NCBI GenBank assembly: GCA_033961575.1
Contig: CM066728.1
Coordinates: 32,674,352-32,738,351, forward strand
Length of the DNA stretch: 64,000 nt
DNA from: Aselliscus stoliczkanus
Taxonomy: Eukaryota; Chordata; Mammalia; Chiroptera; Hipposideridae
Direction of reading: 5' to 3'
Shown: positions 36,113 to 47,775 of the stretch, in pieces
How positions within the stretch are numbered: position 1 is the first letter of the stretch
How the letters are laid out: every line of letters starts with the position of its first letter
Made by a program: the position numbers and the translations under genes
Notes under the pieces: generated by a model
The model's input: the letters and a program-made list of their open reading frames with translations, nothing else
Databases searched by the model: none
Told to the model about the DNA's origin: nothing

Positions 36113-39100
36113 GAACTTGCTGCCACCAGCTAGCCAAGGGGGAGGCTTTCTAGAGATACATGCATTTGAACCAAATTCAAATGCGTAACACTTGAGCCAT
36201 CACCAGGCAGCTCATCAAGTCATTTGGAACATACCATTATCTAATAGGAACCAGTCAGGAGAGAATGTGTCACCCCAAATGTAAATTTGGTAAACAGTAA
36301 GCAGTGTCCTGAGCTGGGCAGGATTGTCCTGAGCTTGGAGGATTCGAGAAGTTAGTCAAGGTTGTTTTAATGACTTTGGAATTTTGTGGAATTCAAGGCC
36401 TCACCTTTGGAGCTCAGGTGACTTCCCAGGTCACCTTCCTGCTATGCTGTGGCTTGACTGAGTGCTGTGGCCCTGGGAAATGCCACTCTAAGAATTAACA
36501 GACGTTCGGATGCCAGCTCTGCTGCTGGTCCTGACCTCATCTAGAATGAGGCCTGGTTTGACCTGGCATCTAAGAGTAAGGTCTTGGCACCAACTGCCCC
36601 ATTCCATATCAGGGTGATGGTGGAGGCCTTAAACCACCCCAAGGGCATAGAGTTTTCCCACTCAGTGGCAACCAAGTGCCTGGCTGCTCTGGCCCTGCCC
36701 AGCAGAGATTAAATAGTTCAATTGCACCTTAATTCCCCTCACTCTTAACACGGACCCTGCCCTTTCCAAATATGTCCCTCTCCTCTTGTTGAATTCAGTT
36801 CAAGAAACCGCACAGGTCTTCATTTTATTAGACACAATCAAAAGGAGCCCAGTCTTTATCAGCTGAGCTGGCAGGAAGCCCTGATTGGTCATCACTGGTT
36901 CTCCTGCACCACCTCCATCTCACTAGGGGAGGAGATGGGTGTAGGAATAACGTTGTAATTCTTAAAATTTTCTTAGCACAATGAAAATAAGGTAGAAAAG
37001 AGCACAGTTTTCCTGCCAAGCAAAATAGATTTGCATTCCACAGCTTAGAACATCACCAAGGTGGCTTCGTGTGTCGGGAACGTTGAGCCACGCATTGAGT
37101 ACACTCAGCACCCATGAGCACTCAGTAAATGCCTGCGGCCCAGTGAGGCACACAGCAATCCCTGGACTCTTCGTGCAGGCGTTAATAGAAACACAGGTTT
37201 GCTGATTAATGTGGCCCAATTTGGCAGATTTGCTCTCTTCATTTACCTCAACCATGAATGACAGAAAGGGAAGTTTTATCTTGATTGTTTTCTTCTTTTT
37301 TCCAGATAGAAAAAAATATTTCTTTTGCTAAAGCTAAAGGGAAATATCTAGACAGGTCAAAGGAAGACAAGGCAACTTAATAGAAAGGGCTCTGAATTGA
37401 AAGTCTAGGCTCAGATCCAGGCTCCACCCACAGATGGTCTGTGGTTGATTTCATCAGGGTCTTTGGGCCTCAGTGTTCTTCCTGTAGAATGGGTAGAATG
37501 AATGGGAAGGACACTATGAAAGGAAATGAGCTGGTTCTTTACCACTGTTTTCCCCTGTCTTCCTGACTTCCCACCCACCTCATCTCTTCCACGGGACTGT
37601 CAGATGCCCATTAAAAATGTGCTATGTGAAAATACCTGAAGTCTATGTCTTCAGGGAGCTCACTGTTCCCAACAGGAACGGAGCAAAACACACTGACAAA
37701 AAAGACTGTGAAGCATACGGAATAAAGCCCTGTGGTTAGGGCCCACGGAGAGGGGTGCCTGGAAGGTACAGAGTCAGGTCCTGGGAGACGGGTGTTAAAG
37801 GTGGGAGTGCTGCACTCACCTTCAGGGCAGTGGGAACCTGTGAGATGGCCAAGTACAAGACAATGAGCCAATAAAGCACTTAGGGGGTGACCAAAGCCTT
37901 CCTATGGGCAGGATCCAGCCCAGGGGCTGACAGTGTGTGACCTCTGGGCTGGGACCTGAGCAAACACAGAGGGGTAAGGAAGGAGACATGGCAGGGGCCA
38001 AGACTTCTCAGCGAGAGAGGACAGCGTGGCACATAGTGTGGATATGGGGGATGACCAGCTCGGAAGGAGGGGCGGGAGTGCTGCGCCACCCCCACTCAGG
38101 TTAGCACTTGGCATATCTGTTTCAGAAGCAAGGAACCCCACTGAGGAGCCCTCAGTCCCTCAGAGGCTTAGAACTGTATATGCTTGTACTGTTTTTTATT
38201 ATTGTCATTACTGTCACCAGGTAACTGCACATGCGTGCAGGGCCTTTGTCTGAATCGGCCCAAGCCCGCCCACGCCCCATTCCTAGTACCCCTTAGACAG
38301 GCCAGCCTGACCCTGCCCAGCATGCTGGCTCCCACCCACAGGAAAAGCTAAGCCGGGTGTGGGCTGCCCTCTGTGCCTATGAGACGGAGGCCCTGATGGA
38401 GTAAATCATTGACCTTTAGCTCCTCCGCCTGCTCAGCTGCATGGCTTACAGTTCCTCCTAATAACACACACGGCTAGAAAACTGTCTTAGGTAAATGTCT
38501 GGTCATGGCAGGCTAAGGTGATAGTTTTAGCCAGAAAAAACCCTGCTTCTTTAGAGTTGAGGCATCAGGAAAGGTAACAACACCTCACCCTTTATTTGTA
38601 TTGAAACAACCTAGGAAATGCGCTCCTGGCACATCTAATTATGCTTCTCAAAAGTTCTGGAAGAGCAAAAGCCTAGTTAAATTTTAACCTATGTATGTGC
38701 AAATATATATGGTTGTTTTTTGTTTTTGTTTTTTTCTCAGAAAAGATTGGCTATGGGGAATGGATCAGATTTTCTTCAGTTACAGAGACCACGTCTACAG
38801 TAGCAAGATAACTGGAAGGAAAGGGGTAGATCACTTAATCTTCTGGAAGATTCCTGGGAGTCTCTGAATATCTGTTTTATAAACCAAATATCCAGAGGGC
38901 TTCTGGAACTTTCACATGTTATCGAAAACCTTGTTTGGAACCAGTAATGCTGAATCCTCGCTGAACTTGGGAAATTCCCTTCATTTCCCCGTGTGATCCC
39001 CGGGGCCTTGGGGCCACATCAAACTGCTGCCAGTGTTTGTTCTGGGGAACATACCCACATTTGGGAGGGGCTGGCAATTGCTCTAATTTGTTCTTTAAGG

Positions 39101-40079
39101 AGAGTGAGGATGAAAGCTTATTTTTGTTAAGGGCCTTGGCTTGCTTTCACTTGAAACAGAGAAGAAAGGCAGAAGGAAACAGAATGAGGTCATTGGCGCA
39201 GGGCATGGCTCCACAGGTCCCCTGTGGAATGGGCCTTCATTTGTCATCCTAGAGATGGAGATCAGTGTGAAAGCTGGAATACTCTTGTTGTCACAGGAAG
39301 AGCCTGTCTGGTGGATGGGCTATAAAAGCAAATGTGGTCCTGAATGGCTTAGCTCAGGGGCTCCAAACTCCTATATCTACAGGGACCAGCAAGCTGGTAT
39401 TTTAAATAGGGTGGGAAGGAATTGTGGCAAATGGGAAAATCTAGGCCCTGTTGTAAAGAGGCACTTGAATCAGCCCCATCCAATTGTCACCCAGTGGGAA
39501 TATGAGTCCAACATTGCTAAATGTCAGTTTTTTGAGAAAATATAGACATCCAGATTTTTGTATGCAATCTTCTGATTTATTAAAGATTTTTCTTATTTAT
39601 TAAAGCAACTAATTTAAGAGCTTAGGAGAATCATCAAAGTATTTTTGCAATCAGTACGTGGCTACCAGTGTGCTATCTCTGGTTGAGATCTTTTTCTGGC
39701 TCAAGGCAGGGTTGTTCTTTCCAGGTCTTTTTAAGTCTGTGAGCTTCTCAAGTAACAGAGGTTTATTGAGATCTATGTGTCTCACACTATCCTGGGCTTG
39801 GAGTAGGAATGGGAATAGAAGAGTATAAGGCAAAGTCCCTACACTCAGTTTAAATTCCAGAGGAGAAGCAAGATTAACGCACATTCCTTTCTTCCACAAG
39901 TGACAACGAAACACCTTCTATGAGCAGCACTTTATACTGGTGGATGTAGATATTTGCCTTTTCAGATGGTAAACTCTTTACCTCTATGGGGCTTCCGAGA
40001 CAAATTAAAGTCATAGTGGAAAATTAGAGGCACATAGATTGCGACAGGGCAACGTGGTGTCACATGCCAGAATGGCAGA
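36113..40079. other. No gene seen; mostly single-copy-looking sequence
   Basis: Apart from the MIR at 37385-37545, no repeat was recognised. 38230-38350 is locally GC-rich with a few CpGs but far too small and CpG-poor to be called an island. Confidence 0.5.
37385..37545 (+). repeat. MIR relic
   Basis: ctaggctcagatccaggctcc, ctttgggcctcagtgttctt cctgtagaatggg in MIR order. Confidence 0.7.
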
Positions 40080-40939
40080 GCAAAGCCTATGGATTCAAGG
40101 TTAACTTCCTGAAAGGTAGTTGGTTGCTGAGGAAATAACCTGAGCAAAGGTATGGAGAAACGACCCTGAGCAAAAGCGTGGAGAATGAGAAACCCAGGTG
40201 TGCTTAAGAACACCAGGAAGCCCATTTGTTGGGGAAGTGAGGACAATGAGGTGGCTATTGCAAGAGGGGAAATGAGTGATGAGGAAGCTTTCACCAGCAT
40301 GGTGGCAGTGAGGACATAGTGAGAGGGACACCGTGAGAGACTGTGAGGCGATGTATTTGTGGAATAAATAGTGCTTGGCAATGAGGTGGGTGTGGGGGCC
40401 AGGGCAAGACAATGTTAAGAAATTACTCAACTTTGAGTTGAACCCTGAGTACTTGAAAAATGTTCTACATTTATAGAGAGTTCAGTACCAGGAAAACACA
40501 CACACACAATCTTTTGGCAAGAAAATAGACAATGACTTTTGACATAATGAGATTTAGGTAACAGAGGTACGGCTAGGTGGAGAGGTTTTAAATATGGAGA
40601 AAAAATATTAGTCTGGAGCTTATAAGACAGGTTGAAACTAGACATAAACATTTTGGAATCTTCTTTATCAAGATGGTGAAGTCTGAGTGTAAATAAGATG
40701 GTTGAGATTGTGGTGGAGAAGTGAAACTAGCAGAAGGAAAACTTTGGTGAACACTATACTTACGATGTCAGATAAAGAAGATTCTTTTGCAAATAAAGTA
40801 TAAGAGGGGCCGGCCGAGTGGCTCAGTTGGTTAAGAGCTCGCTCAAGAGTGTGAGCTCTGAGCAACAGGGTCGCCGGTTTGATTCCCGGCCAGAGCTGAG
40901 CTGCCACTGAGCTGCCAACAGGTGGCAAGGACGGCTCAG

Positions 40940-40973
<34 letters not shown>

Positions 40974-41150
40974 TAAGAAAAAGAGGCAGAAAGGAAGGTG
41001 CAGGAATAGCCCTAAATGAAGCTAGAGGCCAAAGACAGTGGGCCCTAGAGAATCTGATAATTAATGAGTCATCAAGAAATCTCCACAAGGAGTTTAAGTT
41101 AGCTGGGCATGGGGAACAGAAGTCAGGATGCAAAAATGTTTAAGAGTGAG
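40080..41150 (-). repeat. L2 LINE relic, antisense, split by a SINE
   Basis: The plus strand carries phrases typical of inverted L2: ggtggctattgcaagaggg, gagaatgagaaacccagg, gattgtggtggagaagtgaa. It continues on both sides of the SINE at 40806-40967. Heavily decayed; open frames here are incidental. Confidence 0.6.
40806..40967 (+). mobile_element. Young-looking SINE with long pure poly(A) tail
   Basis: ggggccggccgagtggctca gttggttaagagc..., box-B-like cggtttgattccc, short body, then 29 uninterrupted A residues (40942-40970, the last of them shared with the duplication). Perfect 11-bp duplication aaagtataaga at 40795-40805 and 40968-40978. It is inserted in an L2 relic. Confidence 0.9.
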
Positions 41151-41635
41151 TGATGATGAATTAACAAGCCATTAAGGAAGCGCTTTCTATCATTTGGACA
41201 GGAAAAGAGAGGCTCAGCTGAATCAGCACTGATGAATGCAGATATCAGCAACTGGTGACATTCTAAAATACTACTTGAGTATGTAGTTTCCCATGTGTCC
41301 TTACGCCCCAGACCCTTCCCACACTCAGGCAGCTTGGCCTTGAAGTATGTACTGTGTCAAAGAAAGGGTGCTGCAACAAAAGGTTTCTCAGAACATCATC
41401 AATAACTTTTGAGGAATAAAAGGCTGTCTGGTCTTGAGACTAGATGAAGAGCCCTTTGGTTGAGGAAGGAGGGTTTAAGGGGAAGCAAGGAGTGCATTAA
41501 CATTCTATTTCCTGAGAAATGGGCCCTGCTTTCTGTAGCTCTGTGATGGTTAATTTTATGTATCAACTTGGTTAGGCTATGGTGCCCAATTATTTGGTCA
41601 AACACTAGTCTAGATGTTGCTTCAAAGATTTTTTG

Positions 41636-41997
41636 TTTGTTTTTTAAAAGATTTTATTGGGGAATTGGGGGAGGATAACAGTGTTGTGGAATTGGGGAAG
41701 GGGACCGTCCAGGTTGTTCTTCAATCTTCCTTGTGGAGTGCGCCAGTCGCTGTCTGGCTTCCCAACCGCAGCTCGTGGCCTCTAAGCTCAAGGTGTTGTG
41801 TTCAATCTTAGTTGCAGGTGGGCGTAGCCACCATCATGTGGGACTTGAACCAGCAGCCTTTTTGTTAAGACTGCACGCCCTATCCACTGAGCCATCCGGG
41901 CGGCAGCTCAGCTCAAGGTGCAGAGTTCAGTCTTTAGTTGCTCTAAGCCATGCGCTCTAAGCCAACTCTTAACCAACTGAGCCACTTGGCTGGCCCC
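41636..41997 (-). mobile_element. Long VES-type SINE inside the MLT2-like LTR
   Basis: The plus strand starts with the 3' end (ttttaaaagattttattggg gaattgg) and ends with the tRNA-like head complement accaactgagccacttggct. Likely target-site duplications are caaagattttt (about 41623) and caaaggtattttt (about 41998). Confidence 0.85.
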
Positions 41998-42303
41998 CAA
42001 AGGTATTTTTTAAAGATGTGATTAACATTTAAAATCAGTAGACTTTAAGTAAAGCAGATTACCCTCCATATGTGAGTGAGCCTCATCTAATCAGTTGAAG
42101 GCCTGAAAAGCAAAAACTGATGTTTTCCAAAGAAGAAAGAATCCTGCCTCCAGACCACAACATAGATACCTGTCTGACTTTCCAGACTTCAGATTAAAAA
42201 CAGCAAGATTAATCTTACCTAAATTTTCAGCCTGCTAGCCTGCCTTAGGAATTTTGGATTTGACAGTCCCCCCCCACACAATTACATGAGTCAATTCCTT
42301 GAA

Positions 42304-42306
<3 letters not shown>

Positions 42307-42357
<51 letters not shown>
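42307..42357. repeat. (TC)n microsatellite, about 25 units
   Basis: Uninterrupted dinucleotide tract at the end of the MLT2-like LTR. Confidence 0.98.
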
Positions 42358-42361
<4 letters not shown>

Positions 42362-42372
42362 GTGTATATATA

Positions 42373-43867
42373 AGTTACGTATCTATATCTCTTTATCTAT
42401 GCTACAGGGTTTTGTACCTCAGAGGGTTCAGGGAATGAGAGAGCAATGGAGTTGTAAGACCCCAGAGAACTACTAGTAACTACTAGTAAGAGTGGCAGAG
42501 ATAATAATGAATTAAGGATCCAAAATCCTCCTAAAAGGGGTGACTTCTACTCAACCCCAAGCAAGGGTTGCAATATGGGAATGGAGTCTGGTGTTATCAG
42601 ACAATGTGATTAATTAAGAGAAGCCAAAAATCCAAATTATTGTGGGAAATCACCATAGGAAGGGTTTTATAGAAAAGTTAGGTTTTGAACATTCCTATAG
42701 AAATGCAATCTACACTGAAGTATAGGAAATACTGGATTTGAAGTCATATAAAATAAGCATAAGCCCCGCACCCCTTACACCCCGGAACCTCCCTATATAA
42801 AGAGGAAAATACACCCCATGAGTTTGAACTTCTCTGAAGAAAATAAACGATGCTCATTTTGGTTCACTGAGGCATTTGTTTTTATTTGATCATCACGATG
42901 TTTCCTGTGTTAATGCTTAGAAGGAAAGGGGACAGTGAAGAGATCTCACCTTTTCATTGACTTCATGTATGTCATGTTTTTCAATTTTGTCAGCTATATT
43001 TTTAGACTCCTTTAAATGGAGTTTCATGAAGACAAGGTAACTTCGTGAAACTTCAACCCAAGTTATTTCTGTCTTGCTCCTTTGAAAGGGCATCAAAGCT
43101 CACAAAGCAGAGACAAGAAGGAACAAACAGCAAAGGTGAGGAACTGGCTCTTGCACGGAGGAGGCAGGCTTGCAGAGAATGTGTGATTATGTGGCAGGAG
43201 GTATGGATGTGAATCACGAAATGGTGTAGCAATTTTTTCCCCCTAGGAAAAAAGGTTCAATGAGACAGACCAACCTATTATTGAAAGTGACATAAATGCT
43301 GGTTAGCATTATTGAACCACATAAAGCTCAACTGATGATGATTTTTTTTTCTTTTAAAAAGCAACTAATTGCCCAGGATATATTCCCCCCTGCTTTTCAG
43401 TGCATTCTGAAGTTGGAGCGGATTTGATGATTCATGTACTTGAACAAAGATATGTGTTATTACATAAGAGAAGGGAAATGATTAAACTATCACTTGGGTG
43501 CCTCTCATTTCATAGTTCGTTATGCAACATGTGGAGTACTTTGAAGTTTTCTATTTTCTTAATAGTGAAAAATATCCTTCAGCTGAAACGGCTTCAGGTA
43601 AACCAGTCATACTAAGAATTCAGCACTAAAAATAATAATACCCCAATTCTGGAAACTTGCCCTGAAATATGTTGAGTGCCAGATGGCACTAGGTACATCA
43701 ATAAAAGACAGTAATTTCTAGTGCAGCAAGCGAAATGCTCTTTGGTAGGTGCCACTAGTGACAGGGTCACGTTGGCTGCTGATGGGGTCTCTGAGAGACA
43801 TGTTTGGGCAAGGTTCATTTTTCACCCTGTTCAGCTTGCTCTTCTAAAAAATTGCAAAATGAAATAG
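42373..43867. other. No gene seen; unassigned AT-rich sequence
   Basis: Contains a small tandem actactagta duplication (about 42470-42489). No exon-like open frame was recognised. Confidence 0.5.
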
Positions 43868-44036
43868 GGTAGTGAAATCTTGGCTGAACATCCGAATCAC
43901 CTGGGGAGATTTAAAATATATATTGACGCCTCGGCCCTATCACCAGAAACTCTTATTAGTTGGTTTGAGTTATGACCTAGGCATCAGGGTTGTTTTTAAA
44001 ATTCTCAAACTATTTTGAAAAGCCAAGTTTGGGAGC
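43868..44036 (+). mobile_element. MER5A-like hAT fragment
   Basis: Diverged copy with cttggctgaacatccgaatc and acctggggagatttaaaat near the start and aaagccaagtttgggag near the end, in the same order as the element at 18.1 kb. The terminal repeats are degraded. Confidence 0.6.
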
Positions 44037-44059
44037 CCTTGCTCCGTTACAGAGCTCAG

Positions 44060-44235
44060 TAAGTTGCGGCTTACAGAATGCCGGAGCTTGACAAGAACTA
44101 ATTCTATGCTTTATAGATGTGGCAACTGATACTCAGAGAAACCTAGTGATTTGCTCAAAATCACACATCTTATTAATAGCAGAGTGGTAACTAGAACACA
44201 CCCCAATGTTTTTTCTAATACTCTACCACACAGAC
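44060..44235 (-). repeat. MIR-like relic
   Basis: tgctttatagatgtggcaac tgatactcagag, cacatcttattaatagcaga gtgg, taatactctaccacacag. Confidence 0.6.
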
Positions 44236-44699
44236 TTTGGTTGAGTGGCTGGGGATAAATTAGGGACTCAAAAGTGCTTGTGAAGTTGTCAAAATATTGT
44301 GTGAGTAGCGACCCATTCGTCCTATGTAGAGGACCATCCACAAGTTCACCACTCAAAAATGTCATCCTGGGTTGCTGGGTGTCTAGATCAAGATGGAGTT
44401 GGGTCTCCCAGCCTTTCTATCATTGGGGTTACTGTTTGAAGTTAAAATGCTTTCTAAGATAGGTGAGTGTCTACAAAGACTCATTAGTAGCCTGTGTGAG
44501 TAAGCTCTGCCATTTGGTGAGGTCCTTTGTTTTCACAGACTGCTGTGCATGGCTTTGCTCCATGGAAACCCCCTGGTTTTTTATTGTCAGTGAGTCAATC
44601 AATTGATTCACAAGTGGAGACAAGCACCTACTAAAGATGAAGGTCTATACTGGTGGCTTTGAGTGTGACAAATGCATGAAATTGTTGCTGCTTTCAAGC

Positions 44700-45175
44700 A
44701 ACAGATGCTCCACATGAGATACAAAATATCATAGTGGACTTCTTTTCTTGCTTGGCCAGCATCTCTTGAGGAACCACTCCCATCTCATTCCCAGTTCATA
44801 TGTATGTGGGCACCTCCAGATGGCTGGACATAAACCCCAGCCTTGGCCAAAATAGCCTGAGACTAAGGAATGGGCAAAAGGTGCAAGCTGAGTCAAACAT
44901 GGACAGCCCCATGGCTTCCAGGAGCCATGGAGAAGACGCTCCGGTCTGTGACGTGACTCCAACTTTCCAGGCAACCAGAGCTGAGGGAGGAGAGGCAGGA
45001 GCATGGCCCTGACAGCACTGTTTGAGCCCCAGGACTCAGCCTTGCCTGTTCCCTGGACTTTCCTGAAGATCCAGGATTTCCCAGATACAGGAGCCATAAT
45101 CTCCCCCACCTCCCTTTTTTTTTTTAACTTGAGCTAGTTTGAGTTGGGTTTTTCTTCTTGTCAACTAAAAGAGCC
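44700..45175 (+). repeat. LTR-like old repeat, subfamily unassigned
   Basis: Ends ...gctagtttgagttgggtttt and aactaaaagagcctcaaaga, preceded by gacagcactgtttgagccccc-like sequence. It shares layout with the segments at 29.7-30.1 kb and near 3.96-4.13 kb. Name not assigned. Confidence 0.4.
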
Positions 45176-47224
45176 TCAAAGACATGGAACTTGATCTCAG
45201 GCCACTTGAATTGTTTGGACAGCCTGCTCCCATTCATTCTGTGGACGTCAAACCCAGCTGATGTTTTTGGCCAGCATGAGTGCTAATGAATTGGCTGTGC
45301 TGCCAGACTTGTCTAGCGGCTAATTTAAGATCAATTTGTTTTCAGGAGCTGGTAGAGAAACTGGTGGGGAAATTTGTTTAGTGATATGTAAATTAATTTG
45401 ATTTTCACTGGTAACATCCTCATTTGATGGGGCTCTGGCATCACAATAACCATTTTTGATTAGACTTTCCACTTTCCTGTAAAATAAATTCACCACCTGT
45501 CTGAATACTAACCAGAGGACCAAATTTGGGGCACCTTTTATTTCTTTGGCTATTAGCATCTATACGGAGTGTAGTTGAATATGTGACTTGGAACTTTGGC
45601 TCGCTTTTCAGTTCATAATTCTGTACTGCAAACTGACCTATAATCACTGATGTGTTACTGGGGGTTACTGAAGAGACAAACTTAGTTGATGCTTAAGGTA
45701 CCAGAAAAGAAATGTTTTTGAAATATAGTTGATACTTCAAAAAAAAAAAAGCATCAAAATATTCATCATAGGGAATATTAGAACTTTGTTGTCTTTTTCT
45801 ACTCATTTTATAATTTAGAATTGTGTTGATTTCCAAGTATGTATCAGTAGAGAATGAGAACTGTACTATAATTTAGCTTCTAAAAATTTTAATGTGTCTC
45901 TAAATGCCAAATAGCATAAAAGCAAGAACTGAAGAAGAGAAAAGTATACTAGTGTGGGAAATAAGGTTCCAAAGAAAGGGGGAGCAGGGAGGGCCATAAA
46001 CTCTTTAATCACTGGGATGCAAAACAGTTCTTGGTAGAGAATGTTCTAGAAATGTACTAAAGGTTTGTATTATTTTATGCAGAAAGAGAGTCAATTCTTA
46101 TGTAAACAGTTCGTGTTTTCAAAGACTCTTTGGCTTTCTAATTTATTTAAAACATCAATTGCTTCATGAATTGGCCCGAAGTGCTCCTTGGTAAGTTATT
46201 TATGTGGTACTTGACTGCTGCAGGTTTATATCAAGACACAGCTGTATAAACAAAGACTATTAACCTATTGGTTGGATTTAGCAGACACTTGGGTTTGTTT
46301 AAATCCACTGACATTTCAAATTACTATGTCTCCAGAATCTTTGCAGAACAACCACTAAAGGTGACAGGGCTGTCTCTAAATAGTCCTAAAGACAAACAAT
46401 GTGTGTGTTCTAAAGAACCATCACTGAAGAAATAGGGACTGGCATTCTATTTATACTCAAAATCATAGAGAGAAATTTCAAAGAGGGTGGGAGGGAGTCA
46501 AGATGGTTCAGAAAGGAAGGCGGTTTCAGACAGCCTTTATGGTAGTGATACAAACTCATGTTTTCCACGCACAGTGCATGATTAATAGTAGTAATTTATT
46601 GGCCAATTGTGAAAAATGGGCAGGTGCTCCCCTCTATATTCTTTTTTTAGATAAGCTTTTAGATGACTGTTTATGTTTGGGTTTCCCCCCAAGCAGACCC
46701 AGAGACAAGGCTGAGTTTAGCTAGTTATTTGCAATGAGATCTCAGAAGGCACCCTTGAAGAAATGGGGATAGTAAGAAAGAGGGGAAGAGGGGAAAGCCA
46801 GTAATAAGTGGATTACCATGCAGACAACTGCAACGCAGCCCCACACGGCATCTTCCAGTAACTGTGTAGGCTTTCCCAGGGAGGGTCAAGGAAGTTGGGA
46901 TATTTATTCACCAATTCTCCCCTCCTTGGTTGAGGATCGTCCCTGGGGGTTTTGAGTCCTGGAAGAAACCTGCAGGCAGAGGATAGCTTGGTGCTTTAAA
47001 GGAGAAGCTGTCAGGGTGCAAGGAAAGGGTCACCCATTGCAGCAGGTGAGTAGATAAAAGGAAATATGGGGTAGAGCACTGATAGACTCAGCCACACTGG
47101 CCATTTTTATATATTTGCAAAATGTAGGTTTGTCATGAGAAATTATCTTTATTTTCTTCAGCAGGAAGAGGGTCTATTTGACTATTTCCTAAAAAAAAAG
47201 ACTTCAGTAGAATGATTTGGGGCA
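45176..47224. other. Repeat-poor stretch; possible conserved non-coding DNA
   Basis: No recognised repeat over about 2 kb. The part 45180-45700 is rich in ATTA/TAAT-type motifs. 46080-46350 holds tataaacaaagac, acagctgta and cctattggttgg, which resemble forkhead, E-box and CCAAT motifs. Function cannot be read from one sequence. Confidence 0.3.
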
Positions 47225-47550
47225 GGTTTCCCAGTTGTACCTTCCAGTAACATTAACATGACATGTGAACAGTATAGTAATAGAAGCATGGTTAAATTAT
47301 CAGAGTGCCTCCATGATAGGAGATATTATGAAGCCATTAACATCCTTTCAGAATTTTTAATACCATGACAAATGCCAAGTGGAAGCTACTGTTAAGTAAA
47401 AAAAAAAAAAAAAAAAAATCAGGTTATAAAACTACAATTTGGGCCGGCCGAGTGGCGCGGCGGTTAAGCGCCGGCTTGGGAAGCCAGCGGCCCTGGTTCA
47501 GTCCCACATATGAGGGTCAGTGACACTGCCCTCTAAACAAACAAACAAAA

Positions 47551-47582
<32 letters not shown>

Positions 47583-47775
47583 AAAGAAAAACTACAATTT
47601 AAGTTACATGAGAAAAATATTTTTTTACATAGAAAAAAAGACTAGAAAGAAATATACCAATACATTAATAGTATTTATCTCTGGTGGTGAGATAATGGAT
47701 AATTTTATAGCTTTTTATACTTTTCATTTCTCAAATGGTCTACATTGAATATTTTACCCTTTTTTTTTCTTTTTT
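47225..47775 (+). repeat. Old L1 (L1M-type) 3' fragment, split by a SINE
   Basis: gagatattatgaagccatta on the left and atctctggtggtgagataat ggataattttatag on the right match L1 3' sequence order. A 21-base A-run at 47398-47418 lies inside the left half, and the SINE at 47441-47587 interrupts it. Confidence 0.68.
47441..47587 (+). mobile_element. Young-looking short SINE with long poly(A) tail
   Basis: gggccggccgagtggcgcgg to actgccctct, then caaa repeats and 30 A residues (47552-47581). Perfect 13-bp duplication aaaactacaattt at 47428-47440 and 47588-47600. It is inserted in an old L1 fragment. Confidence 0.92.

Larger units (their letters stand above)
41542..42372 (+). mobile_element. MLT2-like (ERVL) solitary LTR, interrupted by a SINE
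   Basis: It begins tgtgatggttaattttatgt and includes caacttggttaggctatgg, then after the inner SINE (41636-41997) gattaacatttaaaatcag, agtaaagcagattaccctcc and atctaatcagttgaaggcc. This order is characteristic of MLT2-type LTRs of ancient ERVL endogenous retroviruses. The LTR ends in a hugely expanded CT tract where the family normally carries a short one. No internal viral genes or partner LTR were seen in the window, so it looks like an old solo LTR. The 3' boundary is approximate. Confidence 0.75.

Noticed and set aside
38230..38350. Possible CpG island or promoter
   Set aside because: Too short and with too few CpG sites; no exon or TATA context nearby.
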